Shown in pieces: positions 44,220-53,900 of a stretch of DNA of 64,000 bases (position 1 is the stretch's first letter; each line of letters begins with the position of its first letter). Origin of the DNA: Planctomycetota bacterium (GTDB lineage: Bacteria > Planctomycetota > Planctomycetia > Planctomycetales > Planctomycetaceae); NCBI GenBank assembly GCA_030836185.1, contig JAURQH010000067.1, positions 53,082 to 117,081 on the forward strand, in the 5' to 3' direction. The translations under genes and the position numbers were made by a program. The notes beneath the pieces are model-generated. The model was not told where the DNA came from and did no database searches. It saw only the letters and a list, made by a program, of their open reading frames with translations.

Positions 44220-45509
44220 TTACCCAAACAGCCCTTCTACCAATGCTCCTTCTTCCACAATTTTCATGGGCCGTCCTAAGGGACTGATCGTCTCGCTAGT
44301 TGGATCAACATCAAGTGCGTGACAGATCGATGTGAACAAGTCACCGATTGTGACGGGTTGATCATCCACCATCGAACCATCTTTCGTGGTGCTACCAATC
44401 ACTTGGCCACCCCGCACCCCCGCACCGGCCAGCAGAGCGTTAAACGCTCGGGGGAAGTGGTCGCGACCAGTGCGAGGATTAATGCGAGGTGTTCGACCAA
44501 ACTCACCCATCCAGACAACTAACGTGTCGTCCAGCATCCCACGTGTTTGCAGATCACCCAACAATGTGGCCAATGCAGGATCGACTTCTCCTGCCAAGCG
44601 GTCGGTCGCTTCAAAAATTTCCTGGTGAGTATCCCAGTTACGATGATTCACCTCGACATAGGGAACGCCGGTTTCAATCAATCGACGTGCCAGCAAACAA
44701 CCGCGACCAAAATCGGTATCACCGTAAGAATCTCGCAGCCCTTGTGACTCTTCCTCCAGATTGAACGCCTCCAGATTCTTGCTTAAAACCATCTGTGCGG
44801 CTTTTCCGTAGAGCTTCTGGTGATCGGCCACAACCTGACCGGCTCCCTGTTTCGTAAATTCAGAATCGACTCGACTGAGCAATTTGCGACGGCGATCATA
44901 ACGGGCAGATTCGACCGATTGCACGACATTTTTCGGCATCTGACCGGGTTGATCGACAATGAACGGCTCGTAATTGATTCCCAAATGACCCGCATGTAAT
45001 CCCGATGCAGGGCGACCGATAGAAACGACCGACGGTAGATCAAAATCTGGAGTTTCCAGATGAGTCGCCAAATTCGCTCCCAAGCCGGGATGCTTCACAC
45101 TCCCCGATGGCAGGTAGCCGGTATGCATCTGGTAAGTGGCACGTTGGTGATTGCCTTCTTTGCTGGTCATCGAACGGATGATGGTGGCTTTATCAAGAGC
45201 CTTGGCAGTTTCCGGCCAAGCGTGGGCAATCTCGACACCGGGAAGAATGGTTTTAATGGACTTGGTCGGGCCACTGATGTCGGTTGTGGGTTTCGGATCG
45301 AATGTTTCTAACTGACTCGGTCCTCCCTGCATCCACAAGACAATCATCTTCTTGCCCCGTTTCCGCAATTCGGCCGCTTGCAGACTCATCATGTCCTGCA
45401 AGCTGAGGAACCCGGTTGCGGCGGCTGTCGCAGAAACGGTGTGTAAGAAACTTCGACGAGTGAGGCCGCGTCGAGAGAATTGCAGATTTTGATGAAGAGA
45501 AGTTTTCAT
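44220..45509 (-). CDS. DUF1501 protein with Tat-like signal
   Basis: 429 residues. N-terminal LTRRSFLHTVSATAAATGFLSLQ is a twin-arginine-type signal, then KMIVLWMQGGPSQLETFDPK, YLPSGSVKHPGLGANLATHLE, EVNHRNWDTHQEIFEATDRL and VVWMGEFGRTPRINPRTGRDHFPRAF: the DUF1501 sulfatase/phosphatase-like fold common in planctomycetes. In this phylum such genes usually sit behind a DUF1549/DUF1553 gene, as here (66 bp downstream). Substrate unknown. Confidence 0.94.
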   Translation of the reverse strand: MKTSLHQNLQFSRRGLTRRSFLHTVSATAAATGFLSLQDMMSLQAAELRKRGKKMIVLWMQGGPSQLETFDPKPTTDISGPTKSIKTILPGVEIAHAWPETAKALDKATIIRSMTSKEGNHQRATYQMHTGYLPSGSVKHPGLGANLATHLETPDFDLPSVVSIGRPASGLHAGHLGINYEPFIVDQPGQMPKNVVQSVESARYDRRRKLLSRVDSEFTKQGAGQVVADHQKLYGKAAQMVLSKNLEAFNLEEESQGLRDSYGDTDFGRGCLLARRLIETGVPYVEVNHRNWDTHQEIFEATDRLAGEVDPALATLLGDLQTRGMLDDTLVVWMGEFGRTPRINPRTGRDHFPRAFNALLAGAGVRGGQVIGSTTKDGSMVDDQPVTIGDLFTSICHALDVDPTSETISPLGRPMKIVEEGALVEGLFG

Positions 45510-45575
45510 AGGATCAGGCTTTCCAAAAAGGCCCGTGGAGTATCGATGGTAAATTCAGGATCAACTCAACAAATA

Positions 45576-47420
45576 TTAACGCTTGGTCAAAAACTCCGAA
45601 GAGTTCAGCAACGACCAGTACAAGTCTTCAAAGGCTTCGCGACGATTTTTCACTTCGCCCAAATACTCGCGAGCAATTTTGAGTTCGGATTCGGTCGGTT
45701 GGCGAGACAAAACCGTCAGATACAGTTCGCGAGTGACATCGTCATTCTTTTCGAACCGCTGCATGATTTCAGTCAATTTGCCGCCGCGTGTGGCCTGAAT
45801 CGCTTGTTCCACTTGTGGTGAGTTCATCAGAAACAAAGCCTGCGGGATTGTTCCAGTGACATCGGCCTGTGGCATCGAAGGATCAAACTCAAACAGTTGA
45901 GTGAATTGGAATCGTGGAGAGCGGAAATAACCCATTGGCCCCCCCATTCCGGTTCGTCTGCGAAGTGCTACGAAGTTGGGATTGGTATCCATCCCCAAAG
46001 CTTTCACGAACGAATCGTACAACGCATCGGCACGAAGTCGTGTGGGAGTTCCTGCAGCGAACATCATGTCGGAATCTGCGGTCAAGGCTCGTTGATAGGT
46101 GTTCGTTAATACGATCGTTTTCAGCAACCACTTCATGTCGTAATTGTGAGCCACAAACTGACCAGCCAACAAGTCGAGCATCTCTTCTGCATAGGCAATT
46201 CGTTCGGGCCCCATGTCGTCAATCGGCATATAGAAACCAGAACCGGTCAATTCTGACCACATCCGGTTAACGTAAGCGCGAGCAAACCACGGATTATCGG
46301 GAGCCGTCAATGTTTCCGCCAGGAAAGTTCGTCTGGCAACATCTGGTAATTCTTGCGGAGCTGCTTCTGCGTTCACAAAAAAGACTGGATGCACGGGAGT
46401 CCCTTGCGACGAAGGATCGTTCAGATCGGGCATATAGTATTCGGCACTTCCTTGTCCCGGACGTTCCATATTGGGGATATTCTTCATTTCTTCGGCCGTC
46501 AACATACCATCTTTGTCGACATCGATGGTTTGCACCAGACGGTCGAACAATCGAGAGATCGGGTTATTTCCGGCTTCCTCTTTAGACAGCTTCCCGTCGT
46601 TATTCCGATCCATCAAACGCACAATTCGATCCGCATTTTTGATCAAGTCTTGTGCTCCTCCACGACGTCCACGCTCATCCAGCGAGGCAATCACAAAAGT
46701 TCGTCGCTCACCGTCCATCTGTTGACGAAACTGAACCCTCGTAAAATAAGCCGCCAGTTCGTGAAAGTCTGCCCGCTTCCATTGATCGGTGGGATGGTCG
46801 TGACAATTCGCACATTGAATCTGAATTCCTAAAAAGATGCGTGAAGCTTCCGCCGCAATCTCTGCCGGCTGGCCTCCATGAGCCATCAGAAGTGCCGTTG
46901 ACCCTTCCTCAGAAACATCACCAGTGGCTGTCAATATTTGTGTGGCAATCTCGTCCCAGGATTGATTGCTGGCGAGTTCAGATTTCAACCAATTTTCGAA
47001 CACCGGCTGGAAGCGTCGGGTTCGTTCGTCGGTAGCTCGTGAGAAAATTACGTCACGCCAGTAACGCGACCAGTTATCGGCATAGGCATCTGAGGTCAAA
47101 AGTTGATCGATGAGTTCCGCACGTTTCTGCGAAGAAGGGTTGAAACTGAACAATGTCACTTCACCCGCCGTCGGTGGAACGCCGGTCAAGTCGAGAGAAA
47201 CTCGACGCAAGAAATCCTCATCACTCGTCACCGCAGAGGGGTAAACTTTCATGGTTTCCAAATGCTCAGCCGCCCGGCGATCAAGCTCACGGGCCACATC
47301 ACCGGTAGATTGTGCAGAAACTTCTGCAAAGTTGACGGCAGCATCAGATTTTGAACCGATCAGGCAGGCTACCATTCCCGCGATCAGGCAAGTCTTGTTC
47401 AACATCGTTTGGGCAATCAT
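45576..47420 (-). CDS. DUF1549/DUF1553 protein with an EF-hand insert
   Basis: 614 residues. Signal peptide, then DUF1549 (DLTGVPPTAGEVTLF, LLTSDAYADNWSRYWRDVIF, ILTATGDVSEEGSTALL), the CANCHDHP CxxCH-type motif, an inserted pair of EF-hand loops (DRNNDGKLSKEE and DVDKDGMLTAEE), and DUF1553 (RRTFLAETLTAPDNPWFARAYVNRMW; SPRFQFTQLFEFDPSM; FLMNSPQVEQAI). Start ATG 47420 has an AGGTG Shine-Dalgarno. The C-terminal half is typical; the EF-hand insert is not found in every member. Likely exported. Confidence 0.93.
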   Translation of the reverse strand: MIAQTMLNKTCLIAGMVACLIGSKSDAAVNFAEVSAQSTGDVARELDRRAAEHLETMKVYPSAVTSDEDFLRRVSLDLTGVPPTAGEVTLFSFNPSSQKRAELIDQLLTSDAYADNWSRYWRDVIFSRATDERTRRFQPVFENWLKSELASNQSWDEIATQILTATGDVSEEGSTALLMAHGGQPAEIAAEASRIFLGIQIQCANCHDHPTDQWKRADFHELAAYFTRVQFRQQMDGERRTFVIASLDERGRRGGAQDLIKNADRIVRLMDRNNDGKLSKEEAGNNPISRLFDRLVQTIDVDKDGMLTAEEMKNIPNMERPGQGSAEYYMPDLNDPSSQGTPVHPVFFVNAEAAPQELPDVARRTFLAETLTAPDNPWFARAYVNRMWSELTGSGFYMPIDDMGPERIAYAEEMLDLLAGQFVAHNYDMKWLLKTIVLTNTYQRALTADSDMMFAAGTPTRLRADALYDSFVKALGMDTNPNFVALRRRTGMGGPMGYFRSPRFQFTQLFEFDPSMPQADVTGTIPQALFLMNSPQVEQAIQATRGGKLTEIMQRFEKNDDVTRELYLTVLSRQPTESELKIAREYLGEVKNRREAFEDLYWSLLNSSEFLTKR

Positions 47421-47633
47421 CTTTTCACCTGTGAGTTAGATAATGGTCGTCATTTCAGGCCCGACCTGAGCTCTCTCTCGTTAAAACACCGTGCGACCAG
47501 AGAAGTTGCGGTCGATTCTCCAATTTTTACCCCGGAATTAAGGGAATCGTTTTATTTTTTTGGCATTTTGAGACAGAAATCGACATTGTGTGATTGGCCT
47601 CCATCAGACTTTCACCTCAGAACCACACACAAC

Positions 47634-49319
47634 ATGCCACCTACTACCCTGATTCTCGTCATCGTGCTGGCTGGTATCGTCACCGTTGTCGGCTCCATTC
47701 TGCTCTTTCGATTGAACGCCTTTCTGGCTTTGGTGCTGGGCGCTTTGGTTGTCGCCGTACTGACTCCACGTGCGAATCTCGAAAACTTTGCGGTGGCTGA
47801 TACGGATGCCAAAGTGATCACCGCTAGCAGTGCCGGTATTGAGCTCAAAGTTTCTCACTCGATCTCTCCGGTAGATTCCCTCTGGTTAGTCGTCCGAAAA
47901 CCAGCCCCGACCGAATCGTATGAGACCGTGGCGACACTGAAAACGACCGAGCATTTTGTCGTCCTCAAAAAAGAGAAGAAAGAAGAACGCATTCGTCTGG
48001 CATTTACTGACGACTACACTCAGAACGATTATCAAAAATCTGATCTCGTCATTGCTCCCGACAAATTCGTCGCCGCCAAAAAGTCAGCCTTTATCACCAT
48101 CGGCTCACGTCTCGCCGCTGCCTTTGGATCAACCGCCGGCAAGGTCGGTCTCATCATTGCGATGGCCTCCATCATCGGAAAATGTTTACTGGATAGTGGA
48201 GCCGCCCATCGCATTGTTGATTCCGCACTGAAGCTCGTCGGAGAAAAACGCGCACCTCAAGCCTTTATCTTCAGCGGCTTTCTACTCGCGATTCCGGTCT
48301 TCTTCGACACCGTCTTCTATCTGATGGTTCCCATCGGGAAGGCGATGAGATTGCGCACCGGTAAAAACTATCTGCTGTACGTGTTGGCCATTGTCTCGGG
48401 AGGAACGATGGCTCATTCTCTTGTCCCGCCAACTCCGGGACCATTATTTGTTGCGGAAGAACTACAAGTCAGTATCGGTTTAATGATCATTGCCGGTTGT
48501 GGCGTGGGGCTTTGTACCAGCACGGTAGGTTTCTTCTGGTGTCACTGGATCAATCGTATCTGTGAATTGCCGTTGAGAGATACTCCCGACTTGTCGTTAG
48601 CCGACTTGGAAAAACTCTCCACACGCGACGAATCGACGTTGCCTCCTCTTGGACTTTCGCTGTTACCAATTTTGCTTCCGGTATTCCTGATTGGTGGGTT
48701 CACGATTTTGAAACCGTTTTTGACCGGTCTCGACCCAACGCTCATGACGGTCCTGCAAACACTCTCTGATAAAAATATCGCGTTGGTGATTTCTGCCATG
48801 ATCGCCATCGGATTATTGATTAAGCAATCGGATCTCACCAAAGATGAGTTTTCTGCCTCCATGCAATCGTCTTTGGCCGGTGCAGGTGTGATTATCCTGA
48901 TCACTTCCGCAGGTGGCGCTTTTGGACAGATGCTCAAAATGACGGGCGTCGCCTCTCTCGTTCAAGAGTTGCCGTTACACTCCCCCACATTGATTCTCAC
49001 TCTGGCATTTATGATCACGACGGCAATTCGCACAGCACAAGGCTCATCAACGGTTTCTATGATCACAACCGTTGGGCTGTTCGCCCCATTGGTGGGCGAA
49101 GGGGTTCTCGGTGTCCATCCCGTTTATATCGCGCTGGCAATCGGCTGTGGTTCCAAGCCCATCGCCTGGATGAACGATAGCGGCTTCTGGGTGATCACAC
49201 GCATGAGCGGCATGACCGAAAAAGAGGGTCTCAAATACATCACGCCTCTCTCTGCAGTGATGGCCATCACGGGATTGATCGTGGTTTTGATCGCGGCAGC
49301 CGTCTATCCGGGTGTTTGA
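47634..49319 (+). CDS. GntP-family gluconate/proton permease with a central insert
   Basis: 561 residues, against about 440 for most GntP members. Two N-terminal helices (TLILVIVLAGIVTVVGSILL; LVLGALVVAVLTP) are followed by about 100 soluble residues (residues 48-150: ANLENFAVADTDAKVI... with KVSHSISPVDSLWLVVRKP), then the normal GntP core (SRLAAAFGSTAGKVGLIIAMASIIGKCLLDSGAAHRI, GGTMAHSLVPPTPGPLFVAEEL, GFFWCHWINRI, TAIRTAQGSSTVSMITTVGLFAP). The insert may be an extra domain or a misplaced loop; I do not recognise it. ATG 47634 is the family-like start. Confidence 0.9.
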   Translation: MPPTTLILVIVLAGIVTVVGSILLFRLNAFLALVLGALVVAVLTPRANLENFAVADTDAKVITASSAGIELKVSHSISPVDSLWLVVRKPAPTESYETVATLKTTEHFVVLKKEKKEERIRLAFTDDYTQNDYQKSDLVIAPDKFVAAKKSAFITIGSRLAAAFGSTAGKVGLIIAMASIIGKCLLDSGAAHRIVDSALKLVGEKRAPQAFIFSGFLLAIPVFFDTVFYLMVPIGKAMRLRTGKNYLLYVLAIVSGGTMAHSLVPPTPGPLFVAEELQVSIGLMIIAGCGVGLCTSTVGFFWCHWINRICELPLRDTPDLSLADLEKLSTRDESTLPPLGLSLLPILLPVFLIGGFTILKPFLTGLDPTLMTVLQTLSDKNIALVISAMIAIGLLIKQSDLTKDEFSASMQSSLAGAGVIILITSAGGAFGQMLKMTGVASLVQELPLHSPTLILTLAFMITTAIRTAQGSSTVSMITTVGLFAPLVGEGVLGVHPVYIALAIGCGSKPIAWMNDSGFWVITRMSGMTEKEGLKYITPLSAVMAITGLIVVLIAAAVYPGV

Positions 49320-49409
49320 GCCATCATCATCTCTGCTTTTCACAACTCCCGTTAATCGCTAAAATTGCCAGCGGTTAATCTAAAACTTTCTACTTCAAAC
49401 CCGATCACA

Positions 49410-49901
49410 ATGATCAAACCGGCTAAAAACATTCCCGAATCCTCACCCTCCATCGGCATCAATCGATTGCCAATGGAAGAGGATATGGTCAATTCTATGA
49501 CCGTAGAACGGAAGCAGCCTCCGAAAGTCGTACGCGGCCTGAAACGAATCTGTTATCTGGTCGGGGCAAGCGTGTTTTTTACGCTGGGAATTCTCGGCGC
49601 GCTCTTGCCCGGATTACCGGCGACGCCGTTTCTGCTGCTCACGAGTTACTTTTTACTCCGCACCTCACCAAAACTCCACGCGAAGCTAATGCGTTCTCGT
49701 TGGTTCGGTCCAATCCTGCATGACTGGCAAGTCAACGGTGGGATTCGACAACACATCAAACTCAAAGCAATATTGTTTGTGGCTGTTGCCGTAGGACTGA
49801 CGATTGCCTTCTCCAGCTTGCCATTGTGGCCGAAGATGATGGTCGGTCTTCTCGCCTGCATCGGCATCAGCGTGATTCTCAAACTGCCGACTGCGGAGTA
49901 A
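49410..49901 (+). CDS. DUF454 (YbaN-like) membrane protein
   Basis: 163 residues from ATG 49410. GLKRICYLVGASVFFTLGILGALLPGLPATPFLLLTSYFLLRTSPKLHAKLM is the DUF454 pattern; further helices follow. A 55-residue basic/polar N-terminal extension precedes the conserved region, so alternative ATGs at 49473 or 49497 are possible starts. Function unknown. It converges with the phosphohexomutase-like gene 9 bp away. Confidence 0.85.
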   Translation: MIKPAKNIPESSPSIGINRLPMEEDMVNSMTVERKQPPKVVRGLKRICYLVGASVFFTLGILGALLPGLPATPFLLLTSYFLLRTSPKLHAKLMRSRWFGPILHDWQVNGGIRQHIKLKAILFVAVAVGLTIAFSSLPLWPKMMVGLLACIGISVILKLPTAE

Positions 49902-49910
49902 AGTTCTCCT

Positions 49911-51065
49911 TCACCCGACCCACAAGTGTTCGCTGAGTTGAGCATCCGACCGGCTCATCTCCGACAGCACAACAGCCAACGTCAATAATGCATCGGTGTC
50001 GAAGAAAGCCTCGCCTTCGGGAAGAGTTGCTGGCACCTGATTCGGAAACTGCCCCAACGCCGTCCCTTCCATCAACCAAGTCTCCCATTGTTCTCTGGGA
50101 ACAAGACGGCCTTCATCATTGACGAGAGCACATTGTCGTCCGTCGTCATCAATCAAGATCCCCAGATGCAAAGATCTTGAAACGACAAACTCGCCCAACC
50201 TCATCACGTCACGATCTTCAGAAGATTCAAGGTCACGTTTGCGATGCGGCAACGGCAACACATCCAACGTGCATGGTAGCGGGGCAAACAATCGTTCCGC
50301 CAACTCATTAACACGTTTCAGAGGAGATGCGAAGCCCACCCTCAATGGTCGCAAAGCATGGAACAAGCCATTAAGCGACGCTTCGTAGTCGTCCAAAACA
50401 TTCCACGTCCGATAATGGCCATTCGCATGAGCCAGCCGAAACGTGGAGAGTGTTTGTGCCGTCTCTATCTGGGCCAGAAGTTCTGGATCAACAATCGTTC
50501 GACCTTCGCCAGACAGAAAGTCGAATCCAATCCACGAAGAGTCGCTGCCTGCTCCCGTGACAAGAATTCCTCCCGTTGCTTCAAGCTGTTGAATGGCAAA
50601 CGAGAGTTCCGGTGCCACAGTCAAACCGAGATCAACAATCGAAACACCACTCGCACGCAAAGCATTCACCACGCCAATCATCAAGTCGGGCGCGGCGGGA
50701 TGCTCCTGATAACCAATCACCAATGTCGGTTGGCCGGTCGGAGCGGACGAAAAAAGTCCCTGCATCAATAACGTGACATACGCATTCGTCAGTGCCGAGG
50801 CATGAAACCGATTGATTTCATTCAGGTAGGCACCACGCAAGCCGGCGGTGGTCACCAATGTCTCTCGTTCCTCATGCGCATTCAGATCAAGCTGTACTGT
50901 TTCGGGAGAAAGATGACCTTCATGCTGACGAAGGGGACAATTTCGACACTTCGGATAGAAGGCCGCCAACCGGGCATAATGAACGGCTGGTGAGATTGGG
51001 TACGACTCCCCCGGACAGAAATAGAGAGCGGGTGTACTCTCGGATTTTACCGGTTGATCCGTCAC
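49911..51065 (-). CDS. degenerate phosphohexomutase-superfamily protein
   Basis: 384 residues from GTG 51065 (the longer frame to 51209 would overlap the divergent holA start). The first domain aligns with phosphoglucomutase/phosphomannomutase: GLRGAYLNEINRFHASALTNAYVTLL, then VIGYQEHPAAPDLMIGVVNALRASGVSIVDLG. But the catalytic TASHNP loop is replaced by TGAGSDSSWIG, so the phosphorylated Ser is lost. A remnant metal-like loop LIDDDGR follows far downstream. An N-terminal CRNCPLRQ motif is extra. Probably a non-catalytic or repurposed relative. Confidence 0.8.
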   Translation of the reverse strand: MTDQPVKSESTPALYFCPGESYPISPAVHYARLAAFYPKCRNCPLRQHEGHLSPETVQLDLNAHEERETLVTTAGLRGAYLNEINRFHASALTNAYVTLLMQGLFSSAPTGQPTLVIGYQEHPAAPDLMIGVVNALRASGVSIVDLGLTVAPELSFAIQQLEATGGILVTGAGSDSSWIGFDFLSGEGRTIVDPELLAQIETAQTLSTFRLAHANGHYRTWNVLDDYEASLNGLFHALRPLRVGFASPLKRVNELAERLFAPLPCTLDVLPLPHRKRDLESSEDRDVMRLGEFVVSRSLHLGILIDDDGRQCALVNDEGRLVPREQWETWLMEGTALGQFPNQVPATLPEGEAFFDTDALLTLAVVLSEMSRSDAQLSEHLWVG

Positions 51066-51151
51066 AACGGACTCGCATTCTGAAGGCGGGCGGGGTTTAA
51101 TAGTCGAGAACTGTAGGAGATGTTGCCGACGACGGTCAAGAAGGATTCCCC

Positions 51152-52171
51152 GTGACCACACATGCCAGCCGATTTCTCGCAAAACCGGACGAATTCGCCA
51201 CCGGTCCACTGGTGGCGCTCACCGGGTCACAACGCTTCCTTAAACGTGCTTCTCTGAAAACTCTGGCCGAATTGGTTCTGGGAGGAGAAGAAGCTGAGCC
51301 GATGGTATTCGCCGGTAAAGACACCGTTCTGAGCGATGTTCTCGATGAATTATCGATGATTTCCATGTTCGGCGAGCAACGCTTGGTGATCGTGGAAGAA
51401 GCCGACGATTTTGTGAAGAACTATCGCAAGCAACTCGAAAAATACCTTGAGAAGCCTGCCAAGAAATCGGTTCTGGTCCTCGATGTGAAAACCTGGAACA
51501 AAAGCACCAAACTCGCTAAAGCCGTCCTCAAAGTCGGGCTGACCATCGTCTGTGATGATCTCAAAGGGAGAGAATTACAAAGCTGGATGTCTCAACTGAC
51601 GAAAGAAAAGTTCGGAAAAAATATTGCGAGGGAATCAGCCTCTCTCATCGAGGAACTGGTCGGCAATAACCTGGGACTCATCGAACAGGAACTCAACAAA
51701 CTCTCCAGCTACATCGGAGAGCGAGATCGTATCGAACAGGAGGACGTTCGTGCGCTGGTGGGTGGTTGGAAAGTCGAGACGACCTGGAAGATGATCGACA
51801 CCCTCCGTGATGGCCGATTGGGGGAATCGCTCGAACTACTAGATAACCTGCTCGATGCGGGCGAACATCCACTCAAACTCCTTGGTGGCATTAACTTTGT
51901 GTACCGTAAATACGTTCTGGCCACCGAGTGGGCCCGACAAGGAACTCCCTTGGGAGAATCTCTCCGAAATGCGAAAGTTTTCCCACAAGCCATTGATCCC
52001 TCCGGTCGATATCTGAGAAGAATCGGTCGCCCGAATGCCGAAAAGATTCTCACACGCTTGATGGCCGCAGATGGCGATTTGAAAGGTCGTTCGACCATCC
52101 CTGATCGCATGCGAATGGAACGCTTGCTGGTCGAGTTGAGTGGCCTGATTTCTGCGGATGCTTCCGTTTAA
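51152..52171 (+). CDS. holA: DNA polymerase III subunit delta
   Basis: 339 residues with the delta-subunit AAA+-like fold: LVALTGSQRFLKRASLKTLAELVLGG (near residue 20), SMFGEQRLVIVEEADDFVKNYR, and the C-terminal RLMAADGDLKGRSTIPDRMRMERLLVEL. Part of the clamp loader. GTG 51152 is preceded by AAGGA (CAAGAAGGATTCCCCGTG). Divergent from the degenerate phosphohexomutase with about 86 bp between starts. Confidence 0.92.
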   Translation: MTTHASRFLAKPDEFATGPLVALTGSQRFLKRASLKTLAELVLGGEEAEPMVFAGKDTVLSDVLDELSMISMFGEQRLVIVEEADDFVKNYRKQLEKYLEKPAKKSVLVLDVKTWNKSTKLAKAVLKVGLTIVCDDLKGRELQSWMSQLTKEKFGKNIARESASLIEELVGNNLGLIEQELNKLSSYIGERDRIEQEDVRALVGGWKVETTWKMIDTLRDGRLGESLELLDNLLDAGEHPLKLLGGINFVYRKYVLATEWARQGTPLGESLRNAKVFPQAIDPSGRYLRRIGRPNAEKILTRLMAADGDLKGRSTIPDRMRMERLLVELSGLISADASV

Positions 52172-52389
52172 GAAAATTGTGCGCAAAATCGTATTGCCAC
52201 GGCTGCGAGAGCGGTTTATAAAAATAGATACAGATTGATCGTTGCAGACTCTGGGCCTATCAAGTGAGGCAACGATCATGACGCATCCTGACCCTGCTGC
52301 TGTCTGTCCCGGTCGTGCTCCCCGGAATTGGCAGTCAACAGTCGCAGGTCCACACGGGGGCAACACACGTGAAGAGGTCTTCCACACTG

Positions 52390-52812
52390 ATGACTGATTT
52401 ACGCTACGAAGATGACTGCGTCCAAAGTGTGCATCACGAAGCGATTCGCGAAGCAGAAAAACACAAATGGATTGAAAGTCAAAAACATGGTCGTGATGTG
52501 GGTGAAGCCGCACTACGTGAATGGTGCGATCAACACTGGCCCAAATTCTGCCGTGACAAATACATGCAACATCTGACTGGTCAGACTTGTTGGAAAGAGT
52601 TCTCACGCAACAAATTCGGATTATTGAATAACAATCCGGTCAGCGATGGTGAGATTCTTGAGCGTGTCAAAAGGTATCTCATTGGTGGCGGAGAAAATCT
52701 CTGCATTATCAATAACGAGCTCGATGCGACTCCACAATTTCCCAGCACGATGTACCAATTGCTCAATGTGATCAATTTGAACGATGATCGAATCGATCCC
52801 CCGTTTCGTTGA
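52390..52812 (+). CDS. conserved hypothetical protein (HKWIES-type, planctomycete)
   Basis: 140 residues from ATG 52390. Key region: EAIREAEKHKWIESQKHGRDVGEAALREWCDQHWPKFCRDKYMQHLTGQTCWKEF, a cytoplasmic helical stretch I recall from many planctomycete hypotheticals but for which I know no function. A longer frame to 52315 lacks homology. Monocistronic. Confidence 0.7.
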   Translation: MTDLRYEDDCVQSVHHEAIREAEKHKWIESQKHGRDVGEAALREWCDQHWPKFCRDKYMQHLTGQTCWKEFSRNKFGLLNNNPVSDGEILERVKRYLIGGGENLCIINNELDATPQFPSTMYQLLNVINLNDDRIDPPFR

Positions 52813-52897
52813 TCTGGCAGTTCAGACAAACGGACATCCCATGTGCGCAAATTTCTTGAGCCATTCGCTCGCGTTCTGCGCTGATTGAGCGTACTGG

Positions 52898-52929
52898 TTA
52901 CATGACAGTCAATTTACATGACAGTCAAT
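52898..52929. repeat. two tandem 16-bp repeats TTACATGACAGTCAAT
   Basis: Exact copies at 52898-52913 and 52914-52929, followed by a partial third (GTGACAGTTAG from 52936). They sit 31 bp past the DUF1559 stop codon, in the 3' flank of that gene. Confidence 0.8.
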
Positions 52930-52959
52930 CAAAACGTGACAGTTAGCCCCTATGTCTAA

Positions 52960-53862
52960 CTAAAATGCAGAAATTGTTTCGCCACCTTTGGTTGTGCTGA
53001 TGGCTCGCCATGTTGAAAGATCAATGTTCTCGGAGACGAATCGCACTGCACCATCCATCATTAACACTTGGACTCCACCCACATGCCGACTTCGTGAGCC
53101 AAACATTGTGGGGTTAGCGCTCGTCGAAACAGCACACGGAAGATTCTGGATCGGCTGATTGTTGCAGAAACCGGCAGTGTATATCCGGTCGGGCAAGTTG
53201 GAGTTTGGCCCCAGATAAGTGCTGAATTGACTGGCGTCACCCCACCAGCCAAAACCGCGCAAATCAGAGCCCTGCCCTTGCAGAACTTCAGCCATCAATA
53301 GCGTGTTCGATGTCCCATCCACGGCATCTGCCATGTCATAGCATTCTCTTGCTCCGAACGGGGCTCCGAGAAATGTCACTCCATTCAAAGTCCCTTGGGT
53401 ATAGCCAGTGTTGCCGTAGTTGACTGAATAGTTGTGGTTGGTAATAACTCCGATGGGTGAGTTCGTCTGATCGCTGGGACAGGTTAAAACATTATAGCGT
53501 TTACCCGTCACCTGCAAATTCACACCACTACCATATCGAGGACCGGTCGCGTCGCTCCCTCCTGAGTTCTGATAAATTTTGAATTCAGCCGCCTTTTCGA
53601 TGTAGGGAAGAATGGCTACTTGCCAAGTTCCCCAACAACAACTGTAATTTCCTCGGGGGAAAACTGTATAGACATCGTGATAATTCTGCATCGCCAACCC
53701 GAGTTGCTTGAGATTATTTTTACAAGAACTGCGTCGAGCGGCTTCTCTCGCCTGTTGCACTGCGGGCAGTAACAACGCCACCAGAACTGCGATAATCGCA
53801 ATGACGACCAGCAGCTCAATCAATGTAAATCCGCGCTTGCACGTTGAATGACTTTTCAACAC
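52960..53862 (-). CDS. DUF1559 pseudopilin-like protein (intact copy)
   Basis: 300 residues. [45 protein letters not shown] is the pilin-like N-terminus; [16 protein letters not shown] is the H-x9-DG tail. In Planctomycetes these pair with a transthyretin-like lipoprotein, here at 53901-54311 (38 bp upstream, same strand). Likely exported or attached to a type II-like apparatus. Unlike the copy at 4222, this one has no internal stop. Confidence 0.95.
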   Translation of the reverse strand: MLKSHSTCKRGFTLIELLVVIAIIAVLVALLLPAVQQAREAARRSSCKNNLKQLGLAMQNYHDVYTVFPRGNYSCCWGTWQVAILPYIEKAAEFKIYQNSGGSDATGPRYGSGVNLQVTGKRYNVLTCPSDQTNSPIGVITNHNYSVNYGNTGYTQGTLNGVTFLGAPFGARECYDMADAVDGTSNTLLMAEVLQGQGSDLRGFGWWGDASQFSTYLGPNSNLPDRIYTAGFCNNQPIQNLPCAVSTSANPTMFGSRSRHVGGVQVLMMDGAVRFVSENIDLSTWRAISTTKGGETISAF

Positions 53863-53900
53863 GAGACACCTCCAAAGTAAAATGAAAAAAGAAATATTAC

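Noticed and set aside
52315..52389. Upstream start of the HKWIES-type protein
   Set aside because: The first 25 residues show no homology and no ribosome site; ATG 52390 fits better.
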